Notes: generated by a model from the sequence alone, not told the origin. Positions 7,922-15,838 are shown, counted from the stretch's first letter. The stretch: DNA of 33,391 bases from JAUIAI01 sp049680625 (GCA_049680625.1 JBAUID010000165.1:1-33391); one strand, 5' to 3'. A program made the numbers and translations.

Positions 7922-9144
7922 CCGGCGGCCTCGGGGTTCTGTGCGGACATAACTGCTGGCTGGCCCAGCTGACTCAATACCCAGTTCAACTCGCGCGCGA
8001 TAGCCTCATCCAGCGCGACGCTGCGCAAACCAGGCGGCAAGACATCCCAGGTATAGGTTTCCACTTCAAGGTGGTCGGAAATTTTCTGTTGTCGATGCAG
8101 AGCCAGAATTTCTGCAAGGAAGGACTGGGTCGTATCAAACTCCGGTAGCTCAGGAAGAAAAACCGGCACATGAAAATGGACCCGCCATTCGGATCCAATC
8201 GCGCTCTCTGCCTGCATCAAGGCATCAGAGATATCAGCAAATCGCTGAATTTCTTTTCCTTTTTTCTGAACTACCTGGTGCAGATAAACGGGCTCGTCAA
8301 AACTGCGGATCCGTTCAAGACCGGCAGCGTCTACAGTCGCCAGCCGCAACGCCGAACTCAGTTGCAGCTTGCCAATACCGATTCCTGCCTGGCGAATTTC
8401 GCGCAGGCTGTCAGCCGCATTTTCGAATTCGACAGCGGCATGACAAACGTCGTAACAAATTCCAATATGGTGATGCAGGGCTTGCTCTGCCTGCGAATGA
8501 TTAATACCGGTTGCGGCAATCAGTTGCTCAATAGCCGGGCTTGCAAACAGGTGCTCTTTGAAATAAGCAACCGACTCGTCAATCGTTTCAAGAAAACAAA
8601 AGGGTTCGGGTTCAAGCGCAAGGCTTATCGATTGCCCCGTCGTGCGATGCAATTGGACCAAATGTGCCACGTGATCAATAAGGTGAGCGGTAATACGATC
8701 GACATTGCCTTGCGCCCAGGGTTTGAAGCTGCCCGGTACCGTACTGATTGACCCTGACGACTCGGGTGCCATGATTTGTACCAGCAAGTCGGCCAGGTGA
8801 TTGGTGTAGCGCAGGCGCTCCGGATCTGCCCAGTCCGGGCGGTAGGCTCCGTCTTTGACGGGCTGACCATGAAAAGCACCATACGGGAAGCCGTTGAGTG
8901 TGAACACGTAATAATTACCGGCCGCAAGCAACGCTTTCAGGCCCGCCAGCGCGTCGGGATCACCAAGCGCGTCAGCCGCAGTTGCCCCCAGGCGTAAGCC
9001 CACCCCAAAAGCAGCATCAGGGCACACGCGTGATTTTATTCCCGGCAGAAAGTCTGCGAGGCTTTGCATAACATCGTCTAACGGTTCACCCGCGTGAATG
9101 TTGGTGCAATAAGTGAGCTGGCCAAGATCAGACGCCAGTTTCAT
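7918..9144 (-). CDS. eboE: EboE, xylose isomerase-like TIM-barrel protein
   Basis: 408 residues with the EboE hallmark opening LTYCTNIHAGE near the N-terminus. The rest is compatible with an AP-endonuclease-2/xylose-isomerase-like TIM barrel, with candidate metal residues in ALEPEPFC, IGICYDVCHAAVEF and HFHVPVFLPE. It has no signal peptide. The start ATG overlaps the eboD stop by one base (TGATG arrangement) and its own stop overlaps the eboC start, so D-E-C are translationally coupled. In cyanobacteria Ebo proteins are required to bring a scytonemin precursor to the periplasm; the chemistry of EboE itself is not established. Length fits the family. Confidence 0.93.
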   Translation of the reverse strand: MKLASDLGQLTYCTNIHAGEPLDDVMQSLADFLPGIKSRVCPDAAFGVGLRLGATAADALGDPDALAGLKALLAAGNYYVFTLNGFPYGAFHGQPVKDGAYRPDWADPERLRYTNHLADLLVQIMAPESSGSISTVPGSFKPWAQGNVDRITAHLIDHVAHLVQLHRTTGQSISLALEPEPFCFLETIDESVAYFKEHLFASPAIEQLIAATGINHSQAEQALHHHIGICYDVCHAAVEFENAADSLREIRQAGIGIGKLQLSSALRLATVDAAGLERIRSFDEPVYLHQVVQKKGKEIQRFADISDALMQAESAIGSEWRVHFHVPVFLPELPEFDTTQSFLAEILALHRQQKISDHLEVETYTWDVLPPGLRSVALDEAIARELNWVLSQLGQPAVMSAQNPEAAG

Positions 9145-10340
9145 CAGTTTGCGTTGCGGTCACGCAGCCAGGTTAAGGCCTGACCCATGAGATCGGCATC
9201 AATTTCGTGGACTTCAATGCCAACACCAATATCGGACAGCAAAGTAATCGTCAGTTCGCCACCCAGGTGTTCGCGGAACTCGCGCAACCCGGCCAGAATT
9301 TCCAGATCGCCGGTTTGGGTCTCACGCAACAAAGCGGAGTGCCACAGATCAAACCCAAGGAACTCCAGCAACGCACAGATACGGTCTTCCTGGCCGGCGG
9401 ACAACAAACCGGACAACACAGAATAACGGGCATCCAGCGCCATGCCGATCGCGACTGCCTCACCGTGCCGCACATGATGACGGGTAATACTCTCAAGCTT
9501 ATGGGCTGACCAGTGACCGTAATCAAGCGGACGGGCGCTACCCATTTCAAATGGGTCACCGCCCTGCCCGATTTGCTTCATATGCAGCTGCGCACAACGC
9601 TGTATTAGATAGGCCAGGGCATCGCGTTGAAAAGTGGCGAGTTGGTCAGCGTTTTGTTCAAGCCAGGTGAAAAACTGACCATCGCGTATGAGCGACACTT
9701 TAACCGCTTCTGCCATACCGGCGATTTTGTCCCGTGTCGGCAAAGACATGACGAATGAAATGTCGTTGATGACCGCGAACGGCGGAGCAAACGTACCAAC
9801 AAAGTTCTTGACCCCTTGCAGATTGACACCGTTTTTTACGCCAACCCCGGAGTCGTCCTGAGCCAGAACAGTAGTGGGAATTCGAATGTGGCGTACACCG
9901 CGATGAGCAGTAGCGGCAACAAGGCCAACAGCATCAAGCACGGCGCCGCCGCCAATCGCCACTACGTAGGAGTGACGGTCAACATGGTGATCGAAAAGTG
10001 ACTGCTGTATTCCTTCAATAAAGGCCAGGTCTGATTTGATTTTCTCGCCACCCGGCACGGTAATCGGCGGACAGATCAACTCGATTCGTGTTGCGTGGGC
10101 TTCTGCATAATCAACAATAGACTGGATAAGCCCTGTGTCGGCCGCACACAGGCCGTCGTCGACAAAGAAAATAATCCGATGCCGCTTGGTCGGCTCCAGG
10201 CGGCTGACAACATCAACCAAAGCCGGATTGTCTGGCGAAAATACAGATTCTGTAAACACCACGGGAAACTCAAATGGCACTGAAAACCGCTGCCACTGAG
10301 TAACGGATTCTGTCTTGCTGGACAGAGAATTAGCTGTCAT
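9144..10340 (-). CDS. eboD: EboD, 3-dehydroquinate synthase-like protein
   Basis: 398-residue member of the dehydroquinate synthase/sugar-phosphate cyclase fold. The NAD-binding GGGAVLDAVG, the IPTTVLAQDDSGVGVKNGVN loop and candidate Zn ligands (E in GMAEAVKVSLIRD, H in LDYGHWSAHKLE, H in RHGEAVAIGM) are all visible, so it may be catalytically competent. The acceptor substrate may differ from DAHP, because ebo clusters carry this paralogue apart from the shikimate pathway. An in-frame extension to 10445 exists, but the ATG at 10340 is preferred because GGGAG lies about eight bases upstream and the family N-terminus is matched. First gene of the D-E-C block; about 260 bp of divergent intergenic DNA separates it from the TMEM220-like gene. 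Confidence 0.92.
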   Translation of the reverse strand: MTANSLSSKTESVTQWQRFSVPFEFPVVFTESVFSPDNPALVDVVSRLEPTKRHRIIFFVDDGLCAADTGLIQSIVDYAEAHATRIELICPPITVPGGEKIKSDLAFIEGIQQSLFDHHVDRHSYVVAIGGGAVLDAVGLVAATAHRGVRHIRIPTTVLAQDDSGVGVKNGVNLQGVKNFVGTFAPPFAVINDISFVMSLPTRDKIAGMAEAVKVSLIRDGQFFTWLEQNADQLATFQRDALAYLIQRCAQLHMKQIGQGGDPFEMGSARPLDYGHWSAHKLESITRHHVRHGEAVAIGMALDARYSVLSGLLSAGQEDRICALLEFLGFDLWHSALLRETQTGDLEILAGLREFREHLGGELTITLLSDIGVGIEVHEIDADLMGQALTWLRDRNAN

Positions 10341-10600
10341 GGTTTCTCCCGGATGGTGCGCGCCTGCGAAGCGAATTTGAAATTTCGACACAACGGCGAC
10401 TGACCGAATAGAATCTACCAGTATTAGCCTGGGACGAACAGTCAAAAACTGGATTTTGCGCTGCTCTAAGCCCCTGTGGGGCGCTGAAGGACGCTGGGCT
10501 CAACCGAACATCAACTGAACATCAGCCGTCAATAGCCCAGGCGTTATTAAAAATAATCGACGAAACTAACCTACAGTACATTCAAAGAATAGGACTCAAC
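10341..10600. promoter_or_regulatory. Divergent intergenic region upstream of eboD and TMEM220-like gene
   Basis: 260 bp without a convincing gene, lying between two divergent starts, so it must contain the promoters of both the eboDEC block (minus) and the TMEM220-like gene (plus). On the minus strand a TTGACT at about 10439-10444 resembles a -35 box, but no well-spaced -10 follows (the nearest TAATAC/AATACT gives only 13-14 bases). An A/T-rich stretch (10545-10560) lies before the plus-strand gene. A small GC hairpin (GCCCC-TGT-GGGGC) is at 10470-10482. The elements are suggestive only. Confidence 0.4.
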
Positions 10601-10960
10601 ATGCGCATCCTGAATATGGTTCTTGGTCTTTTGATGGTCGTATTTGCCGCAGTGCAACTAAACGATCCGGACACATTTATCTGGATAGTCTATTACCTGA
10701 TTGGTGCCACATGGGCACTGATGGCTGCGTTCAAGCTCAACTGGGTTCAGTCAGCAATCGGGCGAATACTGCTCTGGCTGAGCCTGGCAGTCGCCTTCGC
10801 CGGCGTTATTGTCTACTTTCCTAAAATGGATAAGTTTTGGGAACGAGACGTCTGGTGGGTCGAAGAAACGGCGCGCGAAGGCATGGGAATCATGATTTTA
10901 TTTCTGGTTCTGCTTGCAGTGCTGATCCACGCGAGATCCGCATCGCCAGTCCAGAACTGA
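10601..10960 (+). CDS. TMEM220-like small membrane protein
   Basis: 119 residues, four hydrophobic segments (about 4-17, 28-44, 53-70, 95-111). The stretch QLNDPDTFIWIVYYLIGATWAL matches the TMEM220 family signature (NDPD followed by aromatic residues and a Tyr). The function of this family is unknown. AGGA lies about ten bases before the ATG. It is the only plus-strand gene between 47 and 17722, sitting between the eboDEC block and the cytochrome/dehydrogenase cassette, so it has its own promoter and converges on the cytochrome c gene. Confidence 0.8.
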   Translation: MRILNMVLGLLMVVFAAVQLNDPDTFIWIVYYLIGATWALMAAFKLNWVQSAIGRILLWLSLAVAFAGVIVYFPKMDKFWERDVWWVEETAREGMGIMILFLVLLAVLIHARSASPVQN

Positions 10961-11032
10961 CCAAAGCTCGCTACTGACCTGCTGGCCCGCGGACAACGAA
11001 TGAAACACCCGTTGAAGCAACGGCAAGTGAAG

Positions 11033-11067
11033 GCGGCCTGCACGTATTGACAGCCTGATTAGGCCGC
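11033..11067 (+). terminator. Possible hairpin between convergent genes
   Basis: Perfect 7-bp inverted repeat GCGGCCT/AGGCCGC with a 21-base loop, followed on the plus strand by TAGTTTCTT; a shorter CCGTTG-AAG-CAACGG hairpin lies just before it (11009-11023). They lie in the 118-bp gap between the convergent TMEM220-like and cytochrome c genes, a place where a terminator is expected. The long loop and weak U-tract make the call tentative. Confidence 0.35.
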
Positions 11068-11078
11068 TAGTTTCTTAC

Positions 11079-11453
11079 CTAAATTTTTTCGAAGTACTGA
11101 AGGACAATATCGATTTCAGCATCGGTAAAACCAGGTACCGGCATCAAAGTACCCTGATTTACTTTTTTTGGATTTTGAAGCCAACGCTTCATATTCTCCG
11201 GCGAATTCTCAAGAGCACCCGCACCAATTCGACCACGCTCGTTAACGTTCTTTAACGACGGCCCCATCTTGCCATAAGCCCCTTTTACACCAGGGATAAC
11301 ATGGCAAGCACCGCAACCTTTGTCAGCAAGCAAAGCCTTTGCCTCCGGGGAAGCGACGGCGGAACCCGACCATAAAGCAGCGACAATGAAAAACCCTGCC
11401 CGCGTTTTGGAGAATGACAAAAGATTTAGCGGCTTTAATTGCTTTAGTGGCAT
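11079..11453 (-). CDS. Periplasmic class I c-type cytochrome
   Basis: 124 residues. A basic N-region and hydrophobic core end at a probable signal peptidase site AVA|SPEA (near residue 34), so the protein is exported. One haem-binding CxxCH (CGACH, 47-51) and a distal Met ligand candidate M104 in TLMPVPGFTD make a mono-haem class I cytochrome of about 9-10 kDa when mature. It lies 164 bp downstream of a PQQ-type dehydrogenase gene on the same strand, and probably accepts its electrons in the periplasm. No strong ribosome-binding site is visible before the ATG, so the start within the first few codons is not certain. Confidence 0.9.
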   Translation of the reverse strand: MPLKQLKPLNLLSFSKTRAGFFIVAALWSGSAVASPEAKALLADKGCGACHVIPGVKGAYGKMGPSLKNVNERGRIGAGALENSPENMKRWLQNPKKVNQGTLMPVPGFTDAEIDIVLQYFEKI

Positions 11454-11490
11454 TGGCTTCGTAAAAAAGAATGATTGTCTAGCTAGCGGG

Positions 11491-11523
11491 CTCGAAAGCC
11501 TTCTAACGGACTCGAAAGCCTTC
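11491..11523. repeat. 13-bp direct repeat, two copies
   Basis: CTCGAAAGCCTTC occurs at 11491-11503 and again at 11511-11523, a 20-bp period, or about two helical turns. It lies between the cytochrome c start and the end of the upstream dehydrogenase gene. It could be a paired regulator site or a chance local duplication. Confidence 0.5.
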
Positions 11524-11573
11524 GGTTGACGGCCCGGGGTGCAAAACTTAGCTGACAGACTTCAGAAATGAAC

Positions 11574-11598
11574 CGCGGCCATCAAAGTGATGGCCGCG
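11574..11598 (-). terminator. Strong hairpin after first PQQ dehydrogenase
   Basis: Perfect 10-bp stem CGCGGCCATC/GATGGCCGCG with a five-base loop, 19 bases beyond the dehydrogenase stop on the minus strand. The following sequence is only moderately T-rich (GTTCATTTCTG), so it may be a weak terminator or an mRNA-stabilising 3' end between the dehydrogenase and cytochrome genes. Confidence 0.55.
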
Positions 11599-11617
11599 AA
11601 CTTGGTCAAACAACGGG

Positions 11618-12922
11618 TTACGGTACGATTTTGTAAACCGTGTCACGTGAACCGAAGGGGCCCATGGAATCAGATGTCATTGCATAGACGTTACCCTTGA
11701 GATCCTGGGTAATTGCCAAAACGTGTGTCTTGAACTCCCCGCTAGTGACTTTGATGTTCTCCATCGTCCACTTTCCGTCGGCCTCGGAAGCAACATATAG
11801 CTTCCCGCTTTGACCACCAAAAGTCATACTCCAGTCGCCAAAGAAGTACTTGCCCTGCCAGTCTGCATGGCTGCCACGGTATACAGCGCCACCCTGAACG
11901 TTAACGCCGGCGCAGTCTTTCCCACCATGCTTGTTGCAGTGGTTGTACTCGAACATTGGGGCTTTCAAGTCCGTTTTGTCGCATGTAGCCGGTGCATCAT
12001 TGGGGTTCATGTAGTCAAAGCAATGATTACCTTCCATGATCCGCCAGCCGTAGTTTCCGCCTTTGGTCACGATATTGACTTCTTCGTAACTGTTTTGCTG
12101 TACGTCGGCAACAAACAAGCGGTTATCACCACCAGTATCGAACGTCATGCGCCACGGGTTACGGAAGCCGTAGGCGTAGATTTCGCCACGCGCATCTTTT
12201 TTACCAACAAACGGATTATCTTTTGGGATGCCGTATTCAAGACCCTTGTCTTTCGTGTTTACGTCAATGCGCAAAACTTTACCCAACAAATTGGTGAGAT
12301 CCTGAGCGTTACCAATTTTCTTATTGTGCCCCCAGCCCCAGTCGTCAGCTAAACCGCCATCGCCCAGACCGATGTACAAATGACCATCAGGCCCAATTTC
12401 CATCGCGCCGCCATTGTGGTTGAACTGCGGCTGCTCGATTTTCATCAGCACACGTTCAGACGCCGGATCTGCGACGTCTGGGTTTTCTGAAACCTTGAAC
12501 TCCGAGATATACGTTGTGTGGTTGCCGAAAATTTCGTGCCGAAGGCCCTCTTCATTGCGGACGATTTCACGGCTTGAGTAAACGTAGAACTTGCCATTAG
12601 CTTTGAACTCGGGGTGAAATGCGAAGCCCAATGTGCCCCGCTCGTCAAAACGCTCGTACAGTTTGGTTATTTTTCGCCCTAAATCCAGAAAAGGGGTGTT
12701 CATCATTTTGCCGTCGGCACCGACAATCATGATTGCGCCGGTTTGTTCCATAATAAAAATTCGACCAGAACCATCTGGCGCTTCTTTGAGATCTACCGGT
12801 GACTGAAGACCTGTCGCAAATGGTTCAACCTTGGCGTCCAACGCTACAGCTGGCGTACCGATTAGCGACAGCGAAGCTGCTGCCACAACGGCCGCCAAAT
12901 TATGTTTACTGATTAGTCCCAC
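11618..12922 (-). CDS. PQQ-dependent sugar (aldose) dehydrogenase, copy 1
   Basis: 434 residues of the soluble glucose/sorbosone dehydrogenase (GSDH, YliI-like) beta-propeller family. The signal peptide ends near AVA|LDA (residue 27), so it is periplasmic. Visible family motifs: FDERGTLGFAFHPEF (from 92), FNHNGG (167-172, candidate catalytic His169), LYIGLGDGG, GKVLRIDVN, YGFRNPWR and a final GNVYAMTSDS propeller strand. Four Cys (in NHCFDYMNP, ATCDK, NHCNK and KDCAG) may form disulfides. It oxidises an alcohol or aldose with PQQ; the substrate is unknown. The start is GTG at 12922, supported by AGGAG seven bases upstream. Clearly paralogous to the dehydrogenase at 13604, and followed by a cytochrome c gene as that copy is. 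Confidence 0.9.
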   Translation of the reverse strand: MGLISKHNLAAVVAAASLSLIGTPAVALDAKVEPFATGLQSPVDLKEAPDGSGRIFIMEQTGAIMIVGADGKMMNTPFLDLGRKITKLYERFDERGTLGFAFHPEFKANGKFYVYSSREIVRNEEGLRHEIFGNHTTYISEFKVSENPDVADPASERVLMKIEQPQFNHNGGAMEIGPDGHLYIGLGDGGLADDWGWGHNKKIGNAQDLTNLLGKVLRIDVNTKDKGLEYGIPKDNPFVGKKDARGEIYAYGFRNPWRMTFDTGGDNRLFVADVQQNSYEEVNIVTKGGNYGWRIMEGNHCFDYMNPNDAPATCDKTDLKAPMFEYNHCNKHGGKDCAGVNVQGGAVYRGSHADWQGKYFFGDWSMTFGGQSGKLYVASEADGKWTMENIKVTSGEFKTHVLAITQDLKGNVYAMTSDSMGPFGSRDTVYKIVP

Positions 12923-13023
12923 AGTTGTCTCCTGGGTTATTTGATTTTAGAAAACGCACGGATTGCGTTTATGACCTGAGCAGACAAGTGTGTTTGATGC
13001 ACCTATTGACAGCGTCGACCATC

Positions 13024-13052
13024 ATTATAGGTAGATAAGAAAAACCTGACTA
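13024..13052 (-). promoter_or_regulatory. Candidate sigma-70 promoter for dehydrogenase copy 1
   Basis: On the minus strand TAGTCA (13052-13047) and a perfect TATAAT (13029-13024) are separated by 17 bases. The predicted transcription start would leave a leader of about 95 bases before the GTG of the downstream dehydrogenase. The -35 matches four of six consensus bases. Confidence 0.5.
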
Positions 13053-13125
13053 CCGCTTAACGGGACACAGCAGCAAAACAGGTTCCGGTTTAAAGATATC
13101 GAATCGTTAAGAAGCCATAAGAAAT

Positions 13126-13521
13126 CTACGGTGAGAATTGACGGCTCTTGATATACGCGACCAATTGCATCCGTTGCTCCCGGCTAAAAACGGCTTCCCA
13201 TGGTGGCATCTTACGAAAACCCTTAGTCACCCGTTTAAAAACAAATTCTGGCGTGTAATTGGACGGCTTAAGCTTTGGCGCTTTTCCCGGGTACGCCTTG
13301 GCGCCGTGGCAATGACTGCATTGTTTCCATAATTTGCCGCCGGCTTCGATATTGGCCTCACTGGACATAAAGGCATCATCAAATACCGGCGCGTCTTCGG
13401 ACCCAACGGACGCAACGGCCGCAGCTCCCGGTTTTCCCGCGTCAGAAGCGGCCAGTGCCGGCAGGCCCAGCGCGACAGCCGCGCTCAACACGGCGAATTG
13501 AAAAAGTCGGTTAAATATCAT
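13126..13521 (-). CDS. Periplasmic c-type cytochrome
   Basis: About 131 residues. A signal peptide (MIFNRLFQFAV core) ends at a probable ALA|ASD cleavage site. After a flexible Ala/Gly/Pro region the mature domain carries one haem site CSHCH and a Met ligand candidate in FRKMPPWEAVFS, followed by a C-terminal helix. This is a class I cytochrome c like those found in alcohol or sugar dehydrogenase systems. It follows dehydrogenase copy 2, with a terminator-like hairpin between, and precedes copy 1. The frame can also start at GTG 13530; I chose ATG 13521 because it begins a clean signal peptide. Neither has a good Shine-Dalgarno. Confidence 0.88.
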   Translation of the reverse strand: MIFNRLFQFAVLSAAVALGLPALAASDAGKPGAAAVASVGSEDAPVFDDAFMSSEANIEAGGKLWKQCSHCHGAKAYPGKAPKLKPSNYTPEFVFKRVTKGFRKMPPWEAVFSREQRMQLVAYIKSRQFSP

Positions 13522-13535
13522 ATCGATCACTGTTC

Positions 13536-13570
13536 AAAAAAATGCCACCAGTGCCTAACGCACTGGTGGC
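13536..13570 (-). terminator. Rho-independent terminator after dehydrogenase copy 2
   Basis: Minus strand: perfect 11-bp stem GCCACCAGTGC/GCACTGGTGGC with a five-base loop, followed at once by seven T residues (the A run 13536-13542). Textbook intrinsic terminator, about 34 bases past the dehydrogenase stop and only about 15 bases before the cytochrome c start, so cytochrome expression depends on read-through or on RNA processing. Confidence 0.8.
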
Positions 13571-13572
13571 GT

Positions 13573-13590
13573 TGCCGGTGGACACCGGCA
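13573..13590 (-). terminator. Second short hairpin after dehydrogenase copy 2
   Basis: TGCCGGTG-GA-CACCGGCA is an 18-base near-continuous palindrome between the stop codon (13604) and the intrinsic terminator. Tandem hairpins of this kind can protect the 3' end of an abundant mRNA. Confidence 0.4.
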
Positions 13591-13603
13591 TTCTTGCAGA
13601 CGG

Positions 13604-14905
13604 TTACTGAGCCGGGGTGATCTTGTAGATCGTATCCAGTGAACCGTTCGGGCCAGTCGTGATGGAAGTCAGTGCGTAGACTTCACCCGCGCTATCCTGA
13701 GCAAATGCCAGGATGTACGGGATCTTGCCGCTCATGCCCTGAACTTCGGCAACTTCCATTGACCACTTGCCATCGGCAGCTTTCGAGCCAATGAAAATCT
13801 GGCCATCCATTTCGGCGAACGACTTGCTCCAGTCACCGAAAATGTACTTGCCCTTCCATGCGGCCTCTTTCCCCTGATACACGTAACCACCAGTCACCGA
13901 AATCCCTAAACAGCCGTCAGGTTTAGCCGTGCAATTCGGATACTCAAGAATCGGCATCGTGATGCCGGCCTTGTCACAACTGGCCGGGTGGTTATCAGGC
14001 TTGGTGTAGTCGAAACAATGGGTTGCTTCCATTTTACGCCAGCCCAGGTTTGCGCCCTTGGAGATCACGCTGATTTCTTCGAAGCTGTTTTGCTGTACGT
14101 CGCCACAAATCAGATCGCCACCACCCATATCGAATGAGCAGCGCCATGGGTTGCGTAAACCGTATGCCCAGATTTCGGGGTTGACATCATCCTTGCCAAC
14201 AAAGGGGTTGTCTTTCGGAATACCGTAACCTTTGTCACCGGTACGGCTGTCAACATCAATGCGTAACATCTTGCCCAGGTTCGTGGTGAGATCCTGACCG
14301 TTACCCTCGGTCACGTTGTGACCAATACCCCAGTCGTTGGCATAGCCACCGTCACCCATTGAAACGTACAACATGTTGTCCGGGCCAAAACCGATCCAGT
14401 GGCCGTTGTGATTGAACTGAGGCCACGGAGTCGACAGAACCTGGCGTCCTGAGTTCGGGTCGGCAACATTTGGGTCACCCTTGGAAACGGTGTACTCCAT
14501 CACAACGTTGGAATGCGAGTACCACAACATCTGGCCCAAATCACCCTGGAAATCCAGATTGCCGCTGTAGGCGACATAGAACTTCCCGTTCTCTTTAAAT
14601 TTCGGGTGGAAAGCCAACCCAAGAAGCCCTCGCTCGTCAAAATCATGGTGCTGCCCGACGATCTTGTTGCGAATATCCAGGAACGGAGTCGCCGATAGTT
14701 TGCCGTCCGCAATGATTTTGATCTTGCCAAATTGCTCAGCAACGAACATGCGATTGTCGCCAGCCGGTTGCACCATCATTAACGGCGTATTAACCGCGGT
14801 CACCACCGGTTCTAATTTGATTTTTGGTCCTGCCTGTGCTGACAAGCTGGTCATGGCAATTGCCGTGGCCGCAGCTACTGCCGCACTCACCTTAAGTATT
14901 CCCAT
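13604..14905 (-). CDS. PQQ-dependent sugar (aldose) dehydrogenase, copy 2
   Basis: 433 residues, GSDH/YliI-like beta-propeller quinoprotein with signal peptide ending AQA|GPK (residue 25), hence periplasmic. Motifs in order: FDERGLLGLAFHPKF (from 89), FNHNGHW (164-170, candidate catalytic His166), LYVSMGDGG, GKMLRIDVD, YGLRNPWR, QQNSFEEISVISKG and the closing GEVYALTSITTGPNGSLDTIYKI. It aligns along its full length with copy 1, which points to a duplication of a dehydrogenase-cytochrome pair. Cys residues in THCFDYTKP, PASCDKAG, PNCTAKPDGC correspond roughly to those in copy 1. The start ATG has GGAG upstream. A probable promoter lies at 15034-15063. Confidence 0.9.
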   Translation of the reverse strand: MGILKVSAAVAAATAIAMTSLSAQAGPKIKLEPVVTAVNTPLMMVQPAGDNRMFVAEQFGKIKIIADGKLSATPFLDIRNKIVGQHHDFDERGLLGLAFHPKFKENGKFYVAYSGNLDFQGDLGQMLWYSHSNVVMEYTVSKGDPNVADPNSGRQVLSTPWPQFNHNGHWIGFGPDNMLYVSMGDGGYANDWGIGHNVTEGNGQDLTTNLGKMLRIDVDSRTGDKGYGIPKDNPFVGKDDVNPEIWAYGLRNPWRCSFDMGGGDLICGDVQQNSFEEISVISKGANLGWRKMEATHCFDYTKPDNHPASCDKAGITMPILEYPNCTAKPDGCLGISVTGGYVYQGKEAAWKGKYIFGDWSKSFAEMDGQIFIGSKAADGKWSMEVAEVQGMSGKIPYILAFAQDSAGEVYALTSITTGPNGSLDTIYKITPAQ

Positions 14906-15033
14906 TTACGGTCTCCAGAGGTTTGCTCTATGTATTTTTTCTCAGGGTATCGCCAACTGTGGCGCCCCAGGTTTCATAAGTATGCATCCGAATGAGACAG
15001 ATTTTCAATGAACAATCGCCCAATCAGATGCGC

Positions 15034-15063
15034 AGTATACGGGATCGAAAATTCAAATGTCTA
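15034..15063 (-). promoter_or_regulatory. Candidate sigma-70 promoter for dehydrogenase copy 2
   Basis: Minus strand: TAGACA (15063-15058) and TATACT (15039-15034) with an 18-base spacer; each hexamer matches five of six consensus bases. The predicted leader is about 120 bases. It lies in the 291-bp gap (14906-15196) after the TVP38-like gene; I see no convincing gene in that gap. Confidence 0.55.
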
Positions 15064-15196
15064 TCGCTGGCGATGGCAGGCGATGACTGGCAACCCTGCG
15101 AGCGACACATTATTCGCCGATACGAAAATGCTGTACCGCAACACGTTTGGAGGAAACTCGAATGAAACCTTATACCCGTCTAGCGGTTGAGGTTCT

Positions 15197-15835
15197 TTAG
15201 CGTGAGCGAAGGCGCTTGAAGAGTGGCCTCATCAGAAACCATAAAACAAACGGTGCCAGTGCACTAGCCAAAAGGGTAACAACAGGGGCGTTTTGCCCCC
15301 GGTGACCGATCATCGCAAAAACGAAACCCAGCGGCGCCGAGCCGCAGACCAAGGCGACACAAAATGGAACGAAACGCATTTTGGACAGCCCTGCCAGACA
15401 GGCAACAACTTCGGGCAGAACAGGTTGCCAACGAGACAATGCAACCAGCCAGCCACCGGAACGTTCGAACAAGCCCTGACCATAGCCAAGCATTGACTCA
15501 CCGGCCAGCCATACCGCGATCGGGCGACCGAATAAGCGGCACAATCCGTAGCCAATCACGCCGGCAAGCACGGAACCTGCTGTTGCGATCAGGCCACCAA
15601 GCCACGGGCCATAGAGAATGCCCAAACCCGCCATGACTGCGGTAGACGGGATTGGCAATGCAATGTCCGACACCAGCAGGCCGATAGCACTGAGCCAGGC
15701 GTAGGGTCCAATGTCACGTAACCACTGCACCGTTTGCCCATCGGTAAACGCCGCTTCAAACTGGTCACCCCAAAAGACAAAAGGCAGGCCGATAGTCGCC
15801 GCAAGAAACACCGCAACCAGGAAAAACCGGGCCAT
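15197..15835 (-). CDS. TVP38/TMEM64 (DedA superfamily, VTT domain) membrane protein
   Basis: 212-residue inner-membrane protein with about five to six hydrophobic segments. The VTT-domain hallmarks are visible: ALPIPSTAVMAGLGILYGPWLGG (re-entrant loop with Pro and Gly), then GYGLCRLFGRPIAVWLAG and a second half with ALSRWQPVLPEVVACLAGLSKMRF. DedA/VTT proteins are implicated in moving lipid carriers or phospholipids across membranes. The gene starts three bases after the eboB stop, so it belongs to the eboA-eboB transcription unit. A role in flipping a prenyl-linked product fits the context but is inferred. Confidence 0.88.
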   Translation of the reverse strand: MARFFLVAVFLAATIGLPFVFWGDQFEAAFTDGQTVQWLRDIGPYAWLSAIGLLVSDIALPIPSTAVMAGLGILYGPWLGGLIATAGSVLAGVIGYGLCRLFGRPIAVWLAGESMLGYGQGLFERSGGWLVALSRWQPVLPEVVACLAGLSKMRFVPFCVALVCGSAPLGFVFAMIGHRGQNAPVVTLLASALAPFVLWFLMRPLFKRLRSR

Positions 15836-15838
15836 GGA

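Noticed and set aside
10341..10445. N-terminal extension of EboD by 35 residues
   Set aside because: No ribosome-binding site at the upstream start, while the internal ATG at 10340 has a good one and gives a family-like N-terminus.
13006..13030. Plus-strand TTGACA followed by TTATAG, promoter-like
   Set aside because: The spacing is only about 12-14 bases and no plus-strand gene follows.
15008..15190. Short plus-strand frame in the gap between the TVP38-like and dehydrogenase genes
   Set aside because: No recognisable protein features or good start signal, and it overlaps the predicted minus-strand promoter.
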